Below, piece by piece: positions 8,043 to 15,031 of a stretch of DNA of 15,447 bases. Source of the DNA: DRWZ01 sp964601505 (GTDB taxonomy: Bacteria > Calescibacteriota > Calescibacteriia > Calescibacteriales > Calescibacteriaceae); the NCBI GenBank assembly GCA_964601505.1, contig CAZRNR010000047.1:1-15447 (forward strand), written 5' to 3'. The translations under genes and the position numbers were made by a program. Below the pieces are notes generated by a model, which did not search any database, had not been told where the DNA came from, and saw only the letters and a program-made list of their open reading frames with translations. Every line of letters starts with the position of its first letter. The first letter of the stretch is position 1.

Positions 8043-9026
8043 ATGGAGCTTGTAAGAAGGCTTAGAAGATATAGAATTAATCAGAATTTGAGAAATCTTC
8101 TGGCGGAAACCAGGATTCATCCGCATGATTTTATTTATCCCATTTTTGTTTGGGATGCGGACACAAAAGAAATAGAATCTATGCCTGGTCAGTTCAGGTG
8201 GAATATAGAAGATAAAAATCTCTACGATTTTATTGAAAGGCTGATGAAACGAGGGCTTCTATCTTTACTTGTCTTTGGAGTCGCGACTGAGAAAGATGAG
8301 ATTGGTTCAGAAGGCTGGAACGAAAAAGGAGTAGTTCAAAGATTTGTTAAAAAAGTGAAAAGTTTGTTCCCTCAACTTGTTGTTTCTACAGATGTATGCC
8401 TTTGTACGTGGAGAAAAGATGGACACTGTGGAGTTGTTTCAAACGATGGAAAGATTCTGAACGATGAGACACTTGAGTATCTTTCAAAAATAGCTATTTC
8501 TCATGCCAGATCTGGTGCGGATATAGTAGCTCCATCTGATATGATGGATGGAAGAGTAGGATACATAAGAAGATCTCTTGATTCTGAAGGTTTTAAGGAT
8601 GTTCTTATAATGTCTTACTCTGCAAAGTATGCTTCTGCTTTGTATGGTCCATTTAGGGAGGCAGCTAATTCTGCACCAAGTTTTGGAGATAGAACAACTT
8701 ATCAGATGAGTCCAACACAGGTTAGAGAAGCTCTCCTTGAAACCAAGCTTGACTTTGAGGAAGGGGCAGATATTCTTATGGTCAAACCTGCATTGATGTA
8801 CCTTGATGTAATAAGGCAGGTCAAATCAAGTTTTTCTTTACCAGTAGCTTCTTTTTCTGTATCAGGAGAGTACTCCATGATAAAGCTTGGAATAAAGGAG
8901 GGACTTTTTGATGAGCGAAAAATAATACTTGAGCTTATCTTGGCTATCAAGAGGGCAGGATCTGATCTTATAATAACATATTTTGTTCCTGATATACTTT
9001 TGAAGAATGAGTTTTTACTTGTTTGA
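8043..9026 (+). CDS. hemB: Delta-aminolevulinic acid dehydratase (porphobilinogen synthase)
   Basis: Condenses two 5-aminolevulinate molecules to porphobilinogen, the first pyrrole of heme, siroheme and cobalamin synthesis, in the cytosol. 327 residues, normal for the family. Motifs: RRLRRYR near the N-terminus, the Zn-type cysteine cluster TDVCLC...GHCG (Cys119, Cys121, Cys129), the first Schiff-base lysine Lys195 in SYSAKYAS followed by YGPFREA, and the second active-site lysine Lys248 in LMVKPA. Three cysteines indicate a zinc-dependent rather than magnesium-only enzyme. The segment between Cys121 and Cys129 (TWRKDGH) departs from the common EYTxHGH. It overlaps the convergent TlyA-like gene by 12 bp at the 3' end. 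Its product is the precursor of the siroheme needed by the reductase at 11080-13296. Confidence 0.97.
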   Translation: MELVRRLRRYRINQNLRNLLAETRIHPHDFIYPIFVWDADTKEIESMPGQFRWNIEDKNLYDFIERLMKRGLLSLLVFGVATEKDEIGSEGWNEKGVVQRFVKKVKSLFPQLVVSTDVCLCTWRKDGHCGVVSNDGKILNDETLEYLSKIAISHARSGADIVAPSDMMDGRVGYIRRSLDSEGFKDVLIMSYSAKYASALYGPFREAANSAPSFGDRTTYQMSPTQVREALLETKLDFEEGADILMVKPALMYLDVIRQVKSSFSLPVASFSVSGEYSMIKLGIKEGLFDERKIILELILAIKRAGSDLIITYFVPDILLKNEFLLV

Positions 9027-9614
9027 GAAGAATGCCTCATATACTTCTTTTTCAATGGCTTGCTCATCTGCGTAGCCCACTAAGTCTTTTTGGAACCATA
9101 TGAAAAATTCTATGTTCCCATCTGCTCCGGGAATATTTGAATAAGTTATTCCTTTTACACCAAACATATCCGAAACATTCATAATAACTTTTTTTAATGC
9201 AAGTTTTGCTATATTTGGGTCTTTTAGAACTCCCTTTTTCAGGTATTTGCGTGGGACTTCAAAGTTAGGTTTGCAAAGAACGAGGATTTCTTTTATAAAT
9301 CCTAAGTTTCTAACGATGGGAATTGAAGAGGAGAAAGAAACATCTATAGTTGCAAACTCTGGAATTTCATCAAATATATCTTTTGTTATTTTTTTTGCAT
9401 CTACACCTTCCATCAGAATAACTTTATTCCTCAGCGAAGGATGAATGACATTCTTACCTATATCTATACAATATACTTTTTTGGCTCCCTTTTCAAGGAG
9501 GAATTCAGTAAATCCACCAGTTGAGCAACCTATATCCGCGCAGATTTTTCCATTGGGATCAAATTTAAGTTTCTCGTAAGCAGAGAGTATCTTTAGGTAT
9601 CCCCTACTGACCAA
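9015..9614 (-). CDS. TlyA-type rRNA 2'-O-methyltransferase lacking the S4 domain
   Basis: A 199-residue Rossmann-fold methyltransferase of the TlyA/FtsJ (RrmJ) family, predicted to 2'-O-methylate rRNA using S-adenosylmethionine. It starts at VSRGYLKI, which in TlyA is the junction between the S4 RNA-binding domain and the FtsJ domain, so about 60 N-terminal residues of a normal TlyA are absent. The SAM motif ADIGCSTGGFT (26-36) is intact. The K-D-K-E catalytic tetrad is present: Lys8, Asp91 in IDVSF, Lys115 in CKPNFE, and Glu169 in DGNIEF. The TTG start lies directly after the TAG of the HDOD gene (0 bp), implying translational coupling, and no S4-like sequence lies in or before that gene. 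Either this is a naturally S4-less form or the domain was lost. 12-bp tail-to-tail overlap with hemB. Confidence 0.85.
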   Translation of the reverse strand: MVSRGYLKILSAYEKLKFDPNGKICADIGCSTGGFTEFLLEKGAKKVYCIDIGKNVIHPSLRNKVILMEGVDAKKITKDIFDEIPEFATIDVSFSSSIPIVRNLGFIKEILVLCKPNFEVPRKYLKKGVLKDPNIAKLALKKVIMNVSDMFGVKGITYSNIPGADGNIEFFIWFQKDLVGYADEQAIEKEVYEAFFSNK

Positions 9615-10496
9615 CTATATCGCTTCTGCCTTGAGTTCTTCTATTATTCTTTCTGTTCTTACAAAAGTCTCATAGAATATTGCTTCGATAATTTTTTCAT
9701 CTATTTTTAGGACATGAAGGGATCTTCTTGAAAATCTTTCTATCATGTTATCAAAACCAGCACCTGCCCCGGTCATTTGAGATATTATATCTCCTACATG
9801 AATTATATAAGTGATTTTTCTTATCACAGGGCTGGTGTCCTCTCCGAGTCTATCTGGGCTTTTGAAATATCTACAGGGTATCTTTATGTCATCTGGAATG
9901 TTCCAAGATTTCGCTATAAGGTAAGTCGCTTCTGGGAATGATATCCCCAAAATTTTCTCTTCGGCGATAGTTGGTTCATTACCTTTGTATATATCTAAAA
10001 TTATATCGTTTTTCTTTGAGTATACATATGAATCTATTACGAGTTTCCCTATCATTCTTATTGCTGCTGCTGTAAATGAAGATATAGAAAGGAATGGATC
10101 TATAATGTCAGCAAGCCTTTTTGATGCATATGCTCCGACAAAAGATTGTAGGACTATATCTCTTTTCCTCTGTATGTATCCTATAAGATCCTGTGATTCT
10201 TGTAGCCTTTTTACCCAGAAGGCTAAACATATCCTTGCAACACTATAAACTCCAAGAACAACTATCGCGTGTTCCAAAGATGTTACCCTTAAAGATGAAA
10301 ATAAACTGGAATTTGCAAATTTAAGAACCTCAAGGGAGAGGTTAGGATCTTTTGCAATTTCCTCTGCTATTTTCCAAACGGGTGTATCAGCATAGTAATG
10401 TATGTTTAGGAGATTTTTTATAACCTCTGGTAAAGGTGGAATTTTACTTTCAATACCTTTTAGTATTTCTTCTGTCTTATCAAGCTTCATATCCAT
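9615..10496 (-). CDS. HDOD-domain signalling protein
   Basis: A 293-residue single HDOD domain, a degenerate relative of HD phosphohydrolases used in bacterial signalling and regulation. Markers are IPPLPEVIKNLLNI at about 19-32, IAKDPNLSLEVLKFANSS at about 47-64, and SLEHAIVVLG at about 73-82. The usual LLHDIGKL is replaced by AIRMIGKL, and GISFPEATYLIAKSW stands where family members often have GxxH. The metal-binding histidine/aspartate pair is therefore missing, as expected for HDOD proteins without catalysis. The start is secure: ATG with GGAGG (10503-10507) 6 nt upstream, the strongest ribosome-binding site in the window. It abuts the TlyA-like gene and shares a promoter with it. Target process unknown. 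Confidence 0.88.
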   Translation of the reverse strand: MDMKLDKTEEILKGIESKIPPLPEVIKNLLNIHYYADTPVWKIAEEIAKDPNLSLEVLKFANSSLFSSLRVTSLEHAIVVLGVYSVARICLAFWVKRLQESQDLIGYIQRKRDIVLQSFVGAYASKRLADIIDPFLSISSFTAAAIRMIGKLVIDSYVYSKKNDIILDIYKGNEPTIAEEKILGISFPEATYLIAKSWNIPDDIKIPCRYFKSPDRLGEDTSPVIRKITYIIHVGDIISQMTGAGAGFDNMIERFSRRSLHVLKIDEKIIEAIFYETFVRTERIIEELKAEAI

Positions 10497-10551
10497 TTAA
10501 TTCCTCCGTTAGCTGAAGCGATTTAACCCCGTGGAAGAAACCCCGTCGTAT
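10497..10551 (-). promoter_or_regulatory. Leader of the HDOD operon with an ACGGGGTT direct repeat
   Basis: The roughly 54-nt predicted 5' leader contains two exact copies of ACGGGGTT on the minus strand (10539-10546 and 10525-10532), a 14-bp period, in a stretch much richer in G+C than its surroundings. The GGAGG ribosome-binding site follows at 10503-10507. Tandem half-sites downstream of a promoter could bind a regulator or an RNA-binding protein; no known motif is recognised. Confidence 0.35.
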
Positions 10552-10557
10552 AGTAAT

Positions 10558-10586
10558 AATATAATCACTTATCTTTAAAAAGTTAA
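10558..10586 (-). promoter_or_regulatory. Promoter of the HDOD-tlyA operon
   Basis: On the minus strand, TTAACT (10581-10586), 17 nt, TATATT (10558-10563): four of six and five of six consensus matches with ideal spacing. The start would be near 10551. It lies in the gap after nusB, so the HDOD and TlyA-like genes could be expressed independently of nusB; read-through from nusB remains possible because no terminator is seen. Confidence 0.5.
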
Positions 10587-10591
10587 TAATT

Positions 10592-10966
10592 TTATGAATT
10601 TTTGTTTAAATTGCTCATGATTTTGGAGATTGTTGCATGTATGAATTTGTAGGATTTGGGAGAAGAAAATTTTTCGGAAATTCTGATTGCTCTTGATACT
10701 GCAAGAGGTATGTCTTCTCCTAGTAATACAGTTGAAACAAATGTTCTGATGATATTCCTGATTATTGGGTCAAGCTTATCTATTTGTATGCCAGAATCTC
10801 TTATGATTTCATTGATATATTTTGATCTTGAAAAGTATTCTCGTGCTATAGGATTTGATGACGAGTTCAATAATAATTTATTTTTTTGTTTGCTCACTTG
10901 TTCTTTTATATCAAACTCATATATTTCAGAGAAAGCTGATACAGTTTCTTTCCAAGAGAATTTCAC
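10592..10966 (-). CDS. nusB: NusB-like transcription antitermination factor
   Basis: A 124-residue all-helical protein that resembles NusB, which binds boxA RNA with NusE (S10) during rRNA antitermination. The C-terminal half is diagnostic: PIIRNIIRTFVSTVLL at about 67-82, then GEDIPLAVSRAIRISEKF at about 83-100, and SYKFIHATISKIM at about 104-116, matching the NusB pattern of EDIP, INEAVELAKxF and SYxFVNGVLDKI. The N-terminus lacks the usual RRxAR segment and is divergent. The start is GTG; an in-frame TAA lies shortly upstream and no better start exists. It is divergent from the sulfite/nitrite reductase gene and upstream of the HDOD operon on the same strand. Confidence 0.75.
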   Translation of the reverse strand: MKFSWKETVSAFSEIYEFDIKEQVSKQKNKLLLNSSSNPIAREYFSRSKYINEIIRDSGIQIDKLDPIIRNIIRTFVSTVLLGEDIPLAVSRAIRISEKFSSPKSYKFIHATISKIMSNLNKNS

Positions 10967-10988
10967 ATCTTCAAATTTTTATTTGTTT

Positions 10989-11025
10989 CAATGATACATT
11001 GTTAAGTTTCAAGAATAGAAACAAT
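10989..11025. promoter_or_regulatory. Dyad sequences between nusB and the reductase gene
   Basis: Two inverted repeats lie in the divergent intergenic region. CAATG-ATA-CATTG is a perfect 13-bp dyad at 10989-11001. GTTTC (11006-11010) pairs with GAAAC (11018-11022), flanked by ATTGTT (10998-11003) and AACAAT (11020-11025), which are also complementary. Such dyads could be operators controlling nusB, the reductase gene, or both. No specific regulator is recognised. Confidence 0.3.
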
Positions 11026-11079
11026 TAATTTTTTTGTCTATTACATAATATTGGCACATTTTTTTCAGGTAAGGATGTT

Positions 11080-13296
11080 ATGAAGATTTGGGAGAAGTTG
11101 GATCTAAACAAGGAAACCGAAGGCTTTGATGTTTGGAAGGAGATAGATGAGTATGAAGAAATCATAGAGAAGCTTTACAGGGAAGAGATTCATCCAGAGA
11201 GGTTCAAGAGCTACCGACTTTTGTTTGGAACATATGGTGTGAGGCGTCACGGAGAAGGGATGCATATGCAGAGGATAAAGGTTCCATCTGGCTTTATTCT
11301 TTCAGAGCAACTTAATGTTATTGCAGAGATAACAGAAAGATTTGCTGGGTCTGGGCATGCTCATCTCACTACAAGGCAAGATATTCAGCTTCATTATGTC
11401 AATCTATCAAATATTCCATCTTTACTTAGGATGTTAGCGAGGGTTGGAATGACTACACGCGAAGCCTGTGGAAACTCTGTCAGAAACATAACTTCTTCTT
11501 ATCTATCTGGGATATGTCCAAATGAGAAATTTGATGTGTTGCCTTATGCTATATTTTGTACAAGATATTTTCTGAGACATCCTCTTTCATCAACTCTACC
11601 GAGGAAGTTCAAAATAGCGTTCTCCGAATGTGAAGATGATCATGCTTTGTCGCTTATGCATGATATTGGAGCTATTGCTTCTGTTAGGGAAAATGGTAAG
11701 GTTCAGTATGGTTTTAAAGTTTATGCTGGTGGAGGGCTTGGACCTGTGCCTATGTTCGCAGAGAAGCTTGTTGATTTTATCCCAGTTGATGAGTTCTATC
11801 TGCTTGTCGAATCTGTTTTAAAAGTGTTTCATAAGTATGGCACGGAAGAAAGAAAGTTCAGAAATAAGGCAAGAATGAAGTTTCTTATAGCACGAATTGG
11901 CTTTGATAGATTTAAGGAACTTGTATTTGATGAATTTGAAAAACTTAAGAAGTCAAAGCTTTCTGAGTTAACTGAAAAATTGTTCCGCTATGTCGAAAAT
12001 TTTCCGAAGCCAGCTCCTACTAAAAATGGTAGGGAAGATGGTGAGGAAAATAAAAAAGCTCTAAAGCAACCATCAAGCAAACCGGACACATCAGATAAAC
12101 TATTTGATCTATTTTTACAAAGGTATGTTATAAAGCAGAAGCAGGACGGATATTATGGAGTCTATGTAAAACCTCCTTTAGGTAATCTTAAACCAGATGA
12201 GATAAGATTTGTATCTGAGCTTACTGATCTTTATGGAGCTGGTTATGCGAAAATTACTCCAGGGCAAAAGATACTTATTCCATGGGTTAAGGGAGAATTC
12301 TTATACGATGTATATTTGAAGCTTAAATCAAAAGGTTTTGTTGGCGGAGTTAGTGAAGCTATGAGAGATATAGTATCTTGTCCCGGAGCATTTTCATGTA
12401 AGCTTGGTGTGACTCATTCCTATAACCTTGCTTCATATATTGGAGAGTTTGTTGATGATACGGCGGGTTTAAGAATTCATATATCTGGATGCCCAAATTC
12501 ATGCGGACAACATCATATTGCTGATATAGGTTTCTATGGAGGAACTGCCAAGATCGGGAATAAAATTTCTCCACACTATATAGTCCTTATTGGCGGAAAC
12601 ATATTTAAGCAAAGAAAGAGATTTGCCGAAGTTCTTGGAAAAATACCAGTTTTGAATGCTCCATACTTTGTAAAAGAGATAATAGATATATGGAAAACTA
12701 ATAGAAAAGGTAATGAGGAGTTTTTTGAGATGGTAGATAGACTTGGTCTGGATTTTTTCAGAAGAATTCTCGCGAAGTACTCAAAGGTTAATCCAGATGA
12801 TCCTGAGGTTTATAGGGAACCGAGGATATCAGAAGAGTTCAAGATGGAAGCTGAAGCAAGAGGAGAGTGCGCGGGAAGTCTACTTGATCTTATGGCTGTT
12901 AATCTGTTTGACGCATATAGGAACATATACGAGGTAGAACAAGAGGATATCAAGCTCAACCGATGGGATGATGTAAGAGAGAAATTAGCTGACTCGTTAG
13001 TCAAATGTGCTAAGACCTATGTCTATCTTGAAGGTATAGAACCACAGCAGCCGGAAGAAATAATCAAAGAGTTCATAAATAGAATTATCCCTAAAAATTG
13101 GTTCTGTTCAGACTGGTCTGACCTTGAATCTGTTTTCAAAAATATAAAGAGTTGCCGACAAGAGGAATTAACAAGTTTTTATCCTTATGTGAAAAATTTT
13201 GTAAAAGATGCAGAAAAAGCCTTCTTGCGTCTCAAACCAAATCTGAAGGTGAAAGAATGCTTAGCAAGAAGGGATGAACATGTTCCAGGTGAGTAG
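11080..13296 (+). CDS. Siroheme nitrite/sulfite reductase with C-terminal helical extension
   Basis: Six-electron reductase of the assimilatory sulfite/nitrite reductase family, using siroheme coupled to a [4Fe-4S] cluster. Family blocks: HLTTRQDIQLH (Arg99), TTREACGNSVRN (Arg127, Arg135) and the cluster ligands CPGAFSC (Cys434, Cys440) and SGCPNSCG (Cys471, Cys475). A polar linker at about 312-340 (NGREDGEENKK) joins the two reductase halves. After about residue 595 (GECAGSLLD) there are some 140 additional residues, mostly helical, ending in charged sequence. I recall GECAG followed by such helices in some Bacteroidetes-type sulfite reductases as an HEPN-like domain, but the assignment is tentative. 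738 residues against about 570 for ordinary CysI. Sulfite versus nitrite cannot be decided by eye. AAGGA (11071-11075) supports the ATG. No flavoprotein or transporter partner is in the window. Confidence 0.9.
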   Translation: MKIWEKLDLNKETEGFDVWKEIDEYEEIIEKLYREEIHPERFKSYRLLFGTYGVRRHGEGMHMQRIKVPSGFILSEQLNVIAEITERFAGSGHAHLTTRQDIQLHYVNLSNIPSLLRMLARVGMTTREACGNSVRNITSSYLSGICPNEKFDVLPYAIFCTRYFLRHPLSSTLPRKFKIAFSECEDDHALSLMHDIGAIASVRENGKVQYGFKVYAGGGLGPVPMFAEKLVDFIPVDEFYLLVESVLKVFHKYGTEERKFRNKARMKFLIARIGFDRFKELVFDEFEKLKKSKLSELTEKLFRYVENFPKPAPTKNGREDGEENKKALKQPSSKPDTSDKLFDLFLQRYVIKQKQDGYYGVYVKPPLGNLKPDEIRFVSELTDLYGAGYAKITPGQKILIPWVKGEFLYDVYLKLKSKGFVGGVSEAMRDIVSCPGAFSCKLGVTHSYNLASYIGEFVDDTAGLRIHISGCPNSCGQHHIADIGFYGGTAKIGNKISPHYIVLIGGNIFKQRKRFAEVLGKIPVLNAPYFVKEIIDIWKTNRKGNEEFFEMVDRLGLDFFRRILAKYSKVNPDDPEVYREPRISEEFKMEAEARGECAGSLLDLMAVNLFDAYRNIYEVEQEDIKLNRWDDVREKLADSLVKCAKTYVYLEGIEPQQPEEIIKEFINRIIPKNWFCSDWSDLESVFKNIKSCRQEELTSFYPYVKNFVKDAEKAFLRLKPNLKVKECLARRDEHVPGE

Positions 13297-13384
13297 AGAA
13301 GAATCTATAGGAATTTTGCTTTATGTAAGTTATGGAATTATCTATCTGATGTTAGGAATAAGATTATATATGTTGTTTTTGTAG
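13280..13384 (+). CDS. Possible small single-span membrane protein
   Basis: A 34-codon frame (36 if it starts at ATG 13274) that overlaps the end of the reductase gene by 17 nt. AAGAAGGG precedes the ATG at 13280 at a workable distance. After a short polar start (MFQVSREES) comes one hydrophobic segment, about IGILLYVSYGIIYLMLGI, then RLYMLFL. It could be a small membrane peptide made by translational coupling, or chance coding in an AT-rich tail. No family is recognised. Confidence 0.3.
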   Translation: MFQVSREESIGILLYVSYGIIYLMLGIRLYMLFL

Positions 13385-13567
13385 TATTTTTGGTGAATAG
13401 AGATAAGTCTCGGATCAGATTTTCATGCCGCGTTCTGCTTTCAGTTCCATTAAACTCATAAATGATTTCTTTTCATCTTATTAAGGGGTTAGACAAGCTT
13501 TTGCTATTGATTCGCTTATTTAAGGTGAAAAAATCCTTGTTGTATTTTGTATAATCGTTTTTGTTTT
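13385..13567. other. Noncoding stretch upstream of repeat copy 1
   Basis: No convincing gene on either strand. A minus-strand frame of about 45 codons without a start codon crosses it but lacks support. The only promoter-like signal is TATAAT at 13550-13555, with no matching -35. It lies 12 bp before the left boundary of the repeat element and would start RNA within a few bases of that boundary. Confidence 0.4.
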
Positions 13568-13767
13568 AATTTAGCAAAAATTCTTCATCCTCTACAGGGT
13601 GGAGATGAATTGCAAAAACTTGAGTCAGTTTCGGATTGTAATTATATATAACCCTGATAACCAAAGGGTTGTCAAGGGTGGTGTGGCAGGGACGTCCCGA
13701 ACTGTGGAGAGGTGAAAAACCTTGTTGAAGCAGGAAGCTCCATCTTCTATAAGATGGAGGAGTTCAC
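13568..13767 (+). mobile_element. Non-autonomous IS200/IS605-like element, copy 1 (complete)
   Basis: A 200-bp noncoding element. The left side begins at AATTTAGCAA, where similarity to copy 2 starts, followed by hairpin CTTCATCC (13583-13590)/GGGTGGAG (13597-13604). The right side is GTTGAAGCAGGAAGCTCC followed by a 9-bp hairpin CTCCATCTT (13738-13746)/AAGATGGAG (13751-13759) and then TTCAC at 13763-13767. Subterminal hairpins at both ends without inverted terminal repeats or target duplication are the hallmark of IS200/IS605 single-strand transposons, and from memory this right end resembles those of TnpB-bearing elements. No tnpA, tnpB or iscB lies inside, so mobilisation would need a transposase in trans. 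Left and right boundaries are inferred from the repeat comparison and the right hairpin. Confidence 0.65.
13605..13737 (+). ncRNA. omegaRNA/HEARO-like structured RNA, copy 1
   Basis: The core of the element can fold into successive stems: CCCTGATAACC with GGTTGTCAAGGG (13652-13678, 11 pairs around a one-base bulge), a small stem around GGGACGTCCC (13689-13698), and GAGGT (13709-13713) with ACCTT (13719-13723), ending in the conserved GTTGAAGCAGGAAG. Transposon-associated omegaRNAs (TnpB) and HEARO RNAs (IscB) are structured RNAs of this size that take their guide from flanking DNA: 3' of the right end for TnpB, 5' for IscB. The type cannot be decided by eye. If TnpB-like, the guide would begin with ATGAAATGTGATTTG at 13768. 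The transcript is predicted from structure and comparison with copy 2, not from any known family hit. Confidence 0.5.
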
Positions 13768-13820
13768 ATGAAATGTGATTTGTAAGGAGTATCTACAAAA
13801 TGATGCCGATTTAATTTTTT

Positions 13821-13850
13821 TTCACAAAATTTTTCATCAAGGTTTATAAT
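13821..13850 (+). promoter_or_regulatory. Promoter of the LivK-like gene, giving a leaderless mRNA
   Basis: TTCACA (13821-13826), 18 nt, TATAAT (13845-13850): five of six and six of six consensus matches. The -10 box ends 8 nt before the ATG at 13859, so the first transcribed base would be at or within about 3 nt of the start codon. No Shine-Dalgarno precedes the ATG, which fits leaderless translation. Confidence 0.6.
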
Positions 13851-13858
13851 TTTTTACT

Positions 13859-15031
13859 ATGAGATGTATTAGACTTGCTTTTTTAGTTTTTATTTTATTT
13901 TCGGTGGCTTCTTTAGTTGATTATTCTTATGCTACCCCTGGAGTTGAAAAAGACAAGGTTTATATAGGAACAAGTATGCCATTTTCCGGTCCAGCTGCTT
14001 CCTGGGGAGTTTTGGGGAAAGCTATGGATGCTTATTTTAAATACATTAATCAGAAAGGTGGAATATATGGAAGACAAGTAGTGTTGGTTTCAAGAGATGA
14101 TGGATATACTCCCGCTAAGATGCGGACGAATATAGAGGAGTTAGCAGATAAGGTCTTGTTCTTTGCTGGGCTTCTTGGAACTGCAAATGTTTCTGCAAAC
14201 AGGGATCTTGTTGCGGAGAAGAAAATACCTGTTGTTATGCCTCTTGGAAATGTTAGGATGTGGATTGATTACCCAAAAGAGAAACTGAAGTATTTTTTTG
14301 TAGCATATACAGATTATCAGGCTGAGGCGGATTATCTTACGAAGTTTGCTATTGATAGGCTGGGATCTAAAAAAATCGCATTTTTCTATCAGAATGATGA
14401 TTATGGTGAAACTGGTTTAAAAGGATGTGAGACAGCGGGAGGTGATAAGATTGTTGCGAAAATAAGTCATGAGCTTGTAGATGTTGATTTTTCTGTTCAT
14501 GCTCAAAAAGTCAAGGATTCTGGTGCAGATACGGTTATAATATATTCAAACCCACGTCAAACCTCCGCTTTTGTCAAGAAATTATCTGAACTTGGATTGA
14601 AACCAAAAATATTAGCTTCTTTTCCTCTTGCTGACCCTGTTATGGTTAAACTTGCTGGAGACCTTTGGGATGGTGTTTATGTTGGAGCAGTAATAAAAAT
14701 GCCAACAGTTTATCCAGAAGCTAAAAAGTTATTTGATGAAATCGTGAAATTGGATCAGGAGCTTGCTAAAACACCAATGCTAACTACATATGGTATAATG
14801 ATAGCAATGATTGTTGAGGACGTTCTCAAAAGATCTGGAAAAGATCTTAGTAGGGAAAAGATAATGCAGGTTTTGGAGAATACAAAAAACTTGGAGACTC
14901 CTGTTTCTTTCCCGATAAGCTGGAGTAAGGACAAAAGGCATGGGGCAAACTATATAGGAATATGGAGGGTCTTCAAAGATGGAAGATATGAAGTAATAGA
15001 GGAACCAAAACCTCTTGAAACTTTGTTCTAA
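13859..15031 (+). CDS. LivK-type branched-chain amino acid ABC transporter binding protein
   Basis: Periplasmic type I substrate-binding protein of the Leu/Ile/Val (HAAT) ABC uptake family. Residues 1-26 are a signal peptide (MRCIRLAF start, hydrophobic core, cleavage after SYA); there is no lipobox cysteine, so a soluble periplasmic form is expected. The mature protein opens with VYIGTSMPFSGPAASWG at about 34-50, the typical first strand and ligand-binding loop. GGIYGRQVVLVSRDDGY (67-83), IAFFYQNDDYGETG (173-186) and the tail GIWRVFKDGRYEVIEEPKP also fit. 390 residues, normal for the family. The ligand may be an amino acid, amide or urea and is not resolvable by eye. No permease (LivH/LivM) or ATPase (LivG/LivF) gene is in the window; the gene stands alone between two direct repeats, at 13568-13767 and 15139-15309. 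Confidence 0.92.
   Translation: MRCIRLAFLVFILFSVASLVDYSYATPGVEKDKVYIGTSMPFSGPAASWGVLGKAMDAYFKYINQKGGIYGRQVVLVSRDDGYTPAKMRTNIEELADKVLFFAGLLGTANVSANRDLVAEKKIPVVMPLGNVRMWIDYPKEKLKYFFVAYTDYQAEADYLTKFAIDRLGSKKIAFFYQNDDYGETGLKGCETAGGDKIVAKISHELVDVDFSVHAQKVKDSGADTVIIYSNPRQTSAFVKKLSELGLKPKILASFPLADPVMVKLAGDLWDGVYVGAVIKMPTVYPEAKKLFDEIVKLDQELAKTPMLTTYGIMIAMIVEDVLKRSGKDLSREKIMQVLENTKNLETPVSFPISWSKDKRHGANYIGIWRVFKDGRYEVIEEPKPLETLF

Noticed and set aside
9015..9026. The hemB/tlyA overlap as an assembly error
   Set aside because: A 12-bp convergent overlap with both C-termini reading normally is common in compact genomes.
13385..13520. Minus-strand open frame of about 45 codons
   Set aside because: No start codon after the upstream stop, no ribosome-binding site and no recognisable family.
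13605..13737. tRNA, riboswitch or group II intron
   Set aside because: No cloverleaf or CCA end, no domain V AGC...GTT bulged hairpin or maturase, and the element ends in a transposon-like hairpin. It is duplicated, unlike a typical riboswitch, and in copy 2 it does not lead into a gene.
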